From Phocoena phocoena (lineage: Eukaryota > Chordata > Mammalia > Artiodactyla > Phocoenidae), in NCBI RefSeq assembly GCF_963924675.1, contig NC_089226.1, positions 47,633,124 through 47,697,123 on the forward strand: a DNA stretch of 64,000 bases. The letters are read 5' to 3'. A model generated the notes under the pieces. That model did no database searches, was not told the origin of the DNA, and saw only the letters and a list, made by a program, of their open reading frames with translations. The position numbers and the translations under genes are program-made. Below are positions 56,801 to 64,000 of this stretch, in pieces (position 1 is the stretch's first letter; the number at the start of each line of letters is the position of its first letter).

Positions 56801-57699
56801 ATTGACTGATTAAATTATCAATAGTATGAGGCCCCTGAAACAAAGAATGTATCCAATCTTTGGTGTTCTATAGATCATCTAGATTGTTTTTTATTCTTAG
56901 CTCCAAAGTATGACCCACTCCAGTCCCAAATTCTGCATGTGGTGAATGATCTAACTGGGATATTTTCCCCATCAACTTTGGCAATACTGTCCATATCCTT
57001 TCAGTTCAGTTCAGCAAACGTTTATTGAGCTCCTACTGTCAGTTAGCAATTGCATCATCTGCAAGTAGAGACCTCAGTATTGTGCTTGAAGAAAAAAAAA
57101 AATTTCCCTTTCAAAACAAGAAGTCCAGAGGAAAACAAGCCAGAACTGATACAATGATTCCATTATTCCCTCAATTTCCCAGCTTCCTACCATCTTTCCA
57201 GTCCACTGTTCACAGCATGTGGCTTTTGTCTTCATGCCTGTCATCTCATGAAGCAAGATAGCTACTATTCCAGTGTCACGTGCAAATTGCAGCCTAGAAG
57301 TTTAAGAAATAAGGGGAAAAAATTGCCAGTATTAAATGAGGAAAACAAAATCTTGTGTCCATTGTTCAGAACTGAATCACAGTCACAAAGCTCCTCTATC
57401 TGAAAGGCAGGAAAAAAAAAAAAAAACAACAGGAAAATGGATTTGGGATAGGTAACTGGCAGTATTTGTTACTTCCCTTTTCCACAGTCTAGTAAAGGAG
57501 AAAAGCAGAAATTATTATGAAAAGATGTGGTAATATTGATAAATTGATAATAATAGTCGAAATGTAATATGATGGGAACACAAAAAGAGGAGGGGAGGGA
57601 CTAACTTAGCTCTCAGTTCAATTCACCAGCAGTTATTAAATGCTAGATTATACTCTTGGAGATGCAAAGAAGAGTAAAACATTTCTTCATTCTGGGGAG
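56801..57699. other. Weak MIR/L2 traces, no gene
   Basis: About 57005-57045 (gcaaacgtttattgagctcc) and 57610-57690 (cagcagttattaaatgctag) look like antisense MIR/L2 starts. The 57025-57261 frame lacks any motif. Confidence 0.45.
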
Positions 57700-58092
57700 G
57701 GTATTAGTCTGCTAGGGCTGCCATAACAAAATACCAGAGACGGGGTGACATATGACAGAAATTTAATTTCTTACAGTTCTAGAGACTGAAAGTTCAGGCT
57801 CAAGGTGCCAGCAGTGTTGGTGTCTGGTAAAAGCTCTCCTCTTGGGTTGCAGAGAGCTTACTTCTTGCTGTCTGCTCACATGAACTCTTTGTTCTCAAGG
57901 AGGGGGAGAGAAGAAATTCTTTGGTATCTCTTCTTATAAGGATACTTACAGTATCAGATAAGGGCTCCACCCTTGTGACCTCATTTAACCTTAATTACTT
58001 CCTTAGAAGCTGCATCTCTAAGTACAGTCCTACTGGGGGTTAGGGCTTCAACTTATGAATTTTGGGAGGACAGAGACATTCTGTCCAAAGCA
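57700..58092 (-). mobile_element. MaLR solo LTR (MLT1/MST group)
   Basis: On the plus strand it reads tattagtctgctagggctgc and cataacaaaataccagaga at the left, then ctcatttaaccttaattact and gttagggcttcaacttatga toward the right end, the reverse complement of an MLT1/MST LTR. A 5-bp gggag duplication flanks it (57695-57699, 58093-58097), as expected for MaLR elements. Confidence 0.92.
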
Positions 58093-58097
58093 GGGAG

Positions 58098-58691
58098 TTA
58101 TCACATGCTAGACTGACATGTCCCCTCAGCAGTTTCCATCACCTTTCTGAGGCTGAGTATGGTTTGGAAAAGTGAAGATAGTAGAGATATTGGAGGTAAA
58201 AATCAGGGAATATTTTTCCTTGGTCTAAGTAAACACAATAAAACCATTAAAAAATACCTGAGTCCCTCTCATCTCTGGCCTCCCTAGTTCCAGGTGCTCA
58301 AGGACTTTTCTCACTGTCATAGCATTGCTGTGTTATGGACTCTAAGCATGGCAGCACACTCAGATTTAAGTACAATAGAGATCACCCAGGAAACTGCTAA
58401 ACTATTTTTTGCCCAATGTCATGTTTTCTTTTCTTCTCTTTCCTTGTAGAAATAAGTTTTGTCACAATTATCAATAAACCTGAAAGAAGAGAAAAATCTG
58501 CTTTTTGTCTCAACTATATTCTCTTTTTCCTCTTCTGTTCATGTCAGCAAGCATCCTGAGACATTAAAATGGAGTACATAATAAACTTGAGGCTGAAAAA
58601 GGAAACCAAGAGAAGAAAAATGACAGGAAGGGTGTTTTACATCCAATAGAGAGAAATGACCTTAATATATATCTATTCTACAGCCTTTCTG
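58098..58691. other. Unassigned; acceptor-like site at 58449
   Basis: No gene confirmed. ttcttctctttccttgtag ends at 58449, a strong pyrimidine tract with AG, and AATAAA follows at 58473-58478. If the exon at 55581-55631 is real, this could be a short terminal exon; its joined frame would stop after eight more codons. Confidence 0.3.
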
Positions 58692-58901
58692 TCTTTTTTT
58701 TTTTTTTTGCGGTACGCTGGCCTCTCACCGCTGCGGCCTCTCCCGCTGCGGAGCAACAGGCTCCGGACGCGCAGGCCCAGTGGCCATGGCCCACGGGTGC
58801 AGCCACTCCGCGGCATGCAGCATCCTCCCAGACCGGGGCATGAACCCATGTACCCTGCATCGGCAGGTGGACTCCCAACCACTGCGCCACCAGGGAAGCC
58901 T
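58692..58901 (-). mobile_element. CHR-type SINE
   Basis: Poly-T start, body and ccaccagggaagcct end. gcctttctg flanks it at 58683-58691 and 58902-58910. It faces the plus-strand copy at 59419-59627. Confidence 0.94.
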
Positions 58902-58910
58902 GCCTTTCTG

Positions 58911-59418
58911 ACTTTATATATGCTGAATTCCCTAGTGTATAAAACTTCTGTAGGAACACAAGTTCAACTCAAATAACTGCTGTTTCTATTTGAATAGTAA
59001 AGTTTAGGAATAGAAGCTGCTAAAAGAAAAATATATTTGTGGAGGTTCTTTGAAAAATTACCCTTCATTTTCTAGTGCAGGTCAACAAATAAGCACCACC
59101 AAAATTGAAATCAGAGTTAAAAAAAAAAAAAAGTGACCCAAACCCAAAACAAATGAAACTATACAATCCCAAATAAAAATTTACCACTGGCAACACCAAC
59201 AACAAGCCTCACAAATAAATATAAATGACAAAACCCCCAATTATGTTCTTTGTTTTTAAAAGCAGGAACTTTCAGGACTCTCCATAGACAGCTGGCAACT
59301 AGAACCTCTCTTCGTGATCCTGTGATGGGGAACAATTGTGAAGAAATTAGGGCAGAGACAAGACAGATTGATCAAAATATTGAAAGGTGAAGGCTGATTC
59401 TGTAAAATAAGAATATGG
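58911..59418. other. No gene recognised
   Basis: Spacer between two SINEs of opposite orientation; no exon or confident repeat seen. Confidence 0.5.
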
Positions 59419-59627
59419 GGGCTTCCCTGGTGGCGCAGTGGTTGGGAGTCCGCCTGCTGATGCAGGGGACATGGGTTTGTGCCCCGGTCTGAGAGGATCC
59501 CACGTGCCACGGAGTGGCTGGGCCTGTGAGTCATGTTCGCTGAGCCTGCGCATCTGGAGCCTGTGCTCCACAGTGGGAGAGGCCACAGCGGTGAGAGGCC
59601 TGCGTACTGCAAAAAAAAAAAAAAAAA
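59419..59627 (+). mobile_element. CHR-type SINE
   Basis: Complete copy from gggcttccctggtggcgcag to a 17-base A tail. gaatatggg at its left and ggatatggg (59628-59636) form an imperfect duplication. Confidence 0.94.
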
Positions 59628-59756
59628 GGATATGGGTTATCCAACATGCAAAGGCCCAGAGTGAATTTGTATGGTATAAAAGGAATTATAACCAGGTGTT
59701 CTCAGTTTCCATTCAGAACGACATAAAAATCAACAAAATAAAAAAGTAAAATCTAA

Positions 59757-59950
59757 ATGTATTAGGTGCTTACTGTATAACTGATACTGTACTATATACA
59801 TATTATCTAGTTTAATCTTCACAATAACTCAGTGACAGATTTTTACTATTCTGATTTAATAAATGTGGATATTGAGGCTAAGAGAAGTTAAGAAGCTTGT
59901 AGAAAGTTACAAATAGTAGAAAATAGGAGTCAGGATCAGGATCCGAAACA
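59757..59950 (-). repeat. MIR SINE
   Basis: attaggtgcttactgtataa, tttaatcttcacaataactc, gtggatattgaggctaagag and aggagtcaggatcaggatcc follow the antisense MIR order. Confidence 0.85.
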
Positions 59951-59992
59951 TGCAAGAGTGATAGAAAGAGTATTGTAGTCAGAGTAGAAGAT

Positions 59993-60329
59993 TTTTTTTT
60001 TAAGATTTAATTTTATTTATTTATTTTTGGCTGCGTTGGGTCTTTTGTTGCTGCGCGCGGCCTTTCTCTAGTAGCGGCAAGTGAGGGCTACTCTTCATTG
60101 CGGTGCGTGGGCTTCTCATTGTAGTGGCTTCTCTCGTTGCAGAGCACGGGCTCTAGGTGCACGGGCTTCAGTAGTTGCAGCACACAGGCTCAGTAGTTGT
60201 GACTCGTGGGCTGTAGAGAACAGGCTCTAGAGAGCAGGCTCAGTATTTGTGGCACATGAGCTTAGTTGCTCCGCGGCATGTGGGAGTTTTCTGGACCAGG
60301 GCTTGAACCCGTGTCCCCTTCTAACACAT
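59993..60329 (-). mobile_element. CHR SINE, long form, truncated at the tRNA head
   Basis: T-rich tail, ttggctgcgttgggtctttt, full long body, then stops at gaacccgtgtccccttc; the last 45 or so bases of the tRNA head (A box and end) are missing. tagaagat lies on both sides (59985-59992, 60330-60337), so it inserted already 5' truncated and lacks the Pol III A box. Confidence 0.88.
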
Positions 60330-60369
60330 TAGAAGATGTTAAAGCTTCAAAGTTGGGGAAAGTTTGGTG

Positions 60370-61010
60370 TGTTTGTGTAGTTGAAAGAAAGCTATTGTGG
60401 CTGATATTTAATAACAAGCCTGATGAAGTAGGCGAGGCTAGATAAATAAGACCTTTCTTTAATGCCAAGTGAAGAATTTTGTTTTTTTATCCTAAGGGCA
60501 TTAAGAAGCCTTAAGCAGGAGAGTGACATGATCCAGTTTAATATTTTAAGATTACTCTGGCTGTAGTTGATTGGGTGAGTGAGTAGTGGTTACTGAGTGA
60601 GCAGTGAAATCAGGTATCTGTTGCAGTATTGTGAAGTAAGAGATGATGGTGACTTAGCCTGGTGATGGAGACAAAGAGAAGTGGATAGATTCAAGATACA
60701 TATTTTCAGGTGGTATTTATGGGATTTGATAATGAGTTAGCTGTGGGTTAGTAGTGGAGAGGTTGAAGATGTTATCAAGGCTAACGTCTATACTTCTGGC
60801 AAGAGTAACTGAGTTGATGGATGTGTCATTTGCAGATATGGATTAGATTGGAAGATGAAGTGTGAGATGCCTGTGAGAGGTACAGATGGAAGTGTCATGT
60901 AGGTAGTTGCATATGTAGATTTGGAACCTAAAAGATAATTTGGGGTTGGTGATACGTATTTGGAAGCTGTTAATACAGAGATACTACTTAAAACAATGAA
61001 AGTGATTGAG
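60370..61010 (-). repeat. Antisense L2-like repeat
   Basis: tttatcctaagggcattaag, gcaggagagtgacatgatcc, agattactctggctgtagtt, gtaagagatgatggtgactt and gcaagagtaactgagttgat match the family seen at 39825-40740 and 54160-55260, here extending further. Confidence 0.7.
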
Positions 61011-61899
61011 ATTTCCTAGGAAGAGAGTTTAGAGTGAGGAGAGGATTTGGAAAAAAATCTCTGAACAGCTCAAATATTTAGAAATATGGAGGAAAAGAAA
61101 CAGGCAAAGGAGTCATAAAAAGAAAAAAAAGGAGAGTAGGAAGGAAACAGAGGTTATGATGTTTTCCAGGGGCGTTATATTATGGAAACCAAGAAAATAA
61201 GAAAAGAAAAGAGAATTCAACTCCTTTGAAAGCTTCTGAAAAGTCAGATAAGACTCATGGAAAACAGTAGATAAGTTAGACATTTGTGAAAGTATTTACA
61301 GTGTCATGATGGAAGTAAAAGCCAGGTTGGAATAGGTTGAAGAGTGAACTGAATTCTGTTACCAGCAAAATTGCAGATAAGGTGTCCTGATAAAACCTCT
61401 AATGTAAAATACCTACAAATACTAGGTAAAGTAGCAACAATAATTTTAAATGCACAAGTGAGCTCACAAGGAGGTAAGGGAAATCCCTGGAGGCCAAAAA
61501 AGAAAGGGAGTTAGAAATCAGAGTTGTAGGTGGTTGCTGATATCATGACTGTCCCTGAGGGCATTTGCTGATTTTGGTAAACTTTTAATGACCACAGCAG
61601 TGCAGGAGAAAAACCCCTACATTCGCATAGGTGGGAAAGTATCACCGAGAATGCACATAAAGCTATGTCTTTTACTTTATGATTAATATGAGGATAGAGT
61701 TGAAAAAAATATATCTCCCAGTCAACTAAGGAAGATTACAAGGCAAGTTGTCTCCTGGCCTGGACTCTGAGAAGAAATTAATAGAAATATCAAGGCAATA
61801 TAAGCCTTGAGAATTGGTAACTACTCATATCACTTTCAGGTTAGAATTTGTGTCATTTTTTTGTCTAAGCAATCTAGAGCTGAGAAGAAAAAAAAAATC
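61011..61899. other. Unassigned; possibly L1/HAL1 5' region
   Basis: No gene seen. Because it runs directly into the L1/HAL1 piece at 61900, the part after about 61370 (aggagaaaaacccctacatt) may be its 5' UTR, but I cannot confirm this. Confidence 0.35.
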
Positions 61900-62660
61900 T
61901 TGATGTAGTTCCAGTTTGATAGCACTCTTAGGTGATTGGTAGAAGCAAATGCATATCATCATTCACTGAATGCAGCTTCAGTCCAGGCTTGTCCCTCAGA
62001 AAATTTTCAATAAAAGATGAATTGAGAATCCAAACTACAAAATAACTGAGAAATAAGTTGCCATAAGTGAGACATAGCAGAAACTATTCCTAAGCTCTTC
62101 AGATAATGTTGAAAATGTTTAAATAAAGGACAGACTCTCCAAGAAAATGACAAATACAATAATAAAGATTCAGCAGGTTAGGAAATACAAAATAGAACTT
62201 CTAAAAGTAAAAATTATAATAATTGAAATAAAAAAGCAGATGACATAAGTGAAGATTAAACTAAAGAAAATAAAAGATTAATGAAATAAAAAATGGAGTT
62301 GCAGAAATTATCACAAAGAGATAAAAAACATGAAAGAGTTTACGAGATGTAGAGGTTAGAAAGAGAAGGTCTGACATGTCTCACTGGAATTCCAGAAGAA
62401 AAGACTAGAAAAAATGTGGCAGAAGCACTTTGCGAGACCTGGATAAGAATATTCCAGAATTGATGGAACACCTAATTCACTGTTTCAGGAAGCACAGGAA
62501 ATCCCAACCAAGAAAAATAAGTAGAAAAGAAGAAAGGATGTAAATTAAGGAGCCAAGAGTCCAATTCAGGAAGTTAGAAAAAGGACAGAATAAACTTAAT
62601 AAATAAGAAAGAAGGAAATAATAAAGTGGAAAATATGTTGAAAAAGAGGCAAACAGAATA
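61900..62660 (+). mobile_element. Old L1 or HAL1 ORF1 piece, plus orientation
   Basis: gatgaattgagaatccaaac, tgacatgtctcactggaatt and ccagaagaaaagactagaaa, then ccagaattgatggaacacct and gaagcacaggaaatcccaac follow the sense order of an ORF1 coiled-coil and RRM region. After 62560 it passes to ORF2-like text. Stops in all frames. Confidence 0.75.
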
Positions 62661-63152
62661 AGATAAGATTAAACAAGATAAGATTAAAGTAAATCAGTTT
62701 CTGAGCTGTTAAATAACACAGAGAGGGAGGAAGCATGGAAGAAAGAGGAAGGGAGGGAGATAGGAAAGGGGAAGGAAAGCACGCAAGCAAGAAAGAAGAG
62801 AGACAATTAAGAAATGAAAATTTCAAACTACTTTAAATGTGTAAGTGCTTGATAAGCTAAAAGGAAAGAAAGGAGCAAGGCTGTGTGTAAATGGTTCAAG
62901 TATAGATGCTAAGTGGATTTATGGTGTTATTTCCCTGAAAGCAATAAAGTTAAGATAGATTTGGAGTATTGTGTCCTCCAAACCGTTCCCTTATCTGAAG
63001 CTATTTGCCTGGGTCCTAAATAGAGGCTTCCTATCTGCATGGAAGTATTTAGATCCTCCAGGCAAGAGTGGGATATTTCATTCTTACTGATATAATTTCA
63101 AAAGCAGTCTCTGATTATCTATGATTTTAGAGTACAAAGTTTCTTGGTGAAT
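62661..63152. other. Purine-rich patch, no gene
   Basis: A purine-rich low-complexity stretch lies at about 62718-62805. The remainder has no exon or confident repeat. Confidence 0.5.
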
Positions 63153-63167
63153 AAGAAAGCAGTCCTC

Positions 63168-63487
63168 GGGGCTTCCCTGGTGGCGCAGTGGTTGAGAATC
63201 TGCCTGCTAATGCAGGGGACACGAGTTCGAGCCCTGTCTGGGAGGATCCCACATGCCACGGAGCAACTAGGCCCGTGAGCCACAACTACTGAGCCTGCGC
63301 GTCTGGAGCCCATGCTCCGCAACAAGAGAGGACGTGATAGTGAGAGGCCCGCGCACTGCGATGAAGAGTGGCCCCCGCTTGCCAGAACTAGAGAAAGCCC
63401 TCACACAGAAACGAAGACCCAACACAGCAAAAATAAATTAATTAATTAATAAACTCCTACCAACAACATCTTAAAAAAAAAAAAAGA
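63168..63487 (+). mobile_element. CHR SINE, full long form
   Basis: Head gggcttccctggtggcgcag with A box, B box cgagttcgagccc, long body (atgaagagtggcccccgctt), and an A-rich tail with ttaattaattaat. Flanked by aagaaagcagtcctc (63153-63167) and aagaaagcaatcctc (63488-63502), a 15-bp duplication with one mismatch. It serves as the local standard for the long form, 320 bp. Confidence 0.95.
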
Positions 63488-63502
63488 AAGAAAGCAATCC
63501 TC

Positions 63503-63887
63503 ATTCAAAGAAAGGAGTTGTTATGATTCTTTATAGCTGCAGCATTTTCTTGGGAGAAATATTTTTTCCTATTAACCTTACAGCAGGCTTTATCTGCTTC
63601 TCATTTCATTGAGGTGAATGACAGGGCAAATTTGTGGTGTCTGAATTATTATTTTTTACTTTCTCACCCCAAATCTGGTCTCAGAGCCTCTGCCCATCAT
63701 CCAAAATTTCAAGGAGAATTGAGGAAATTCCAGAATATTGAATATAATGGTTTAAAAAAGAAAAGTTTCCACAAACTAGGAAGCTTTATGTTGTTCCGTA
63801 TCAATATTCTAACTTATATGAGAAATTCATTGATATCTTTTTTTATAGGTTTTTTAGATTGGTAGATCAGCAAAATTAGTCCTCATC
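63503..63887. other. No gene recognised
   Basis: AT-rich sequence. The 83-codon frame at 63614-63865 has no motif. Confidence 0.5.
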
Positions 63888-64000
63888 TTTGTAATGTGCT
63901 TTCAAGTGTACAAATTGCTTTAATTTTGATTATCTCATTTGTTTCTCACTATGAACTTCTGAATTTTCATATTAGGAATTGAGGTTAAGAAAGGCTAAGT
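63888..64000 (-). repeat. MIR SINE, cut by the window edge
   Basis: gtaatgtgctttcaagtgta, ttgattatctcatttgtttc and aggaattgaggttaagaaag follow the antisense MIR order; it continues beyond the window. Confidence 0.7.

Noticed and set aside
1..64000. A previously undescribed gene system
   Set aside because: I searched both strands for clustered non-repeat open frames, arrays and RNA folds and found only retroelement DNA and unassigned AT-rich sequence.

Overview
The window looks like mammalian, very probably cetacean (whale or dolphin), nuclear DNA. About fourteen copies of a tRNA-Glu-derived SINE head (gggcttccctggtggcgcag, with Pol III A and B boxes) are of the CHR type known from Cetacea and relatives. 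No ruminant BovA or BovB repeats were noticed. The rest is the usual eutherian mix of L1, L2, MIR, CR1/L3, MaLR and ERV LTRs and hAT relics. Base composition is AT-rich. I find no convincing host protein-coding gene; the long open frames belong to dead L1 elements or are shadows of SINEs. The region reads as intergenic or deep-intronic. One 51-bp exon-like segment (55581-55631) is the only hint of a host transcript.

Layout. 1-9300: ordinary sequence with SINEs, two solo-LTR candidates, MIR/L2 and old L1 ends; it includes a SINE (2331-2994) that carries a copied piece of DNA from about 1.3 kb upstream. 9307-16346: a full-length but mutated minus-strand L1 (L1-A) with a 13-bp target-site duplication. 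16350-26980: old L1, L2, MIR and MaLR pieces plus three SINEs. 26985-33968: an older minus-strand L1 (L1-C) with a tandem-monomer 5' region, into which a 2.6-kb internally deleted L1 (L1-D, 31218-33858) inserted with a perfect 16-bp duplication; each has itself received a SINE. 34130-45110: old L1 in both orientations, L2, CR1/L3, MIR and an hAT element with an exact 8-bp duplication. 45113-52269: a second full-length minus-strand L1 (L1-B), younger and better preserved, with CpG-rich 5' DNA and the reverse-transcriptase FADD motif. 52275-64000: L2, MIR, a MaLR LTR, five SINEs, an L1/HAL1 piece in plus orientation and the exon-like segment.

How the parts relate. Nothing here forms an operon or pathway. 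The biology is retrotransposition: L1 proteins supply reverse transcription in trans to the CHR SINEs, and target-site duplications allow the order of insertion to be read. No undescribed functional system was seen. The most informative observations are the templated insertion inside the 2331-2994 SINE, the internally deleted but cleanly inserted L1-D, the tandem promoter monomers of L1-C and the exon-like segment. Repeat family names were recognised from memory and not checked against a library.
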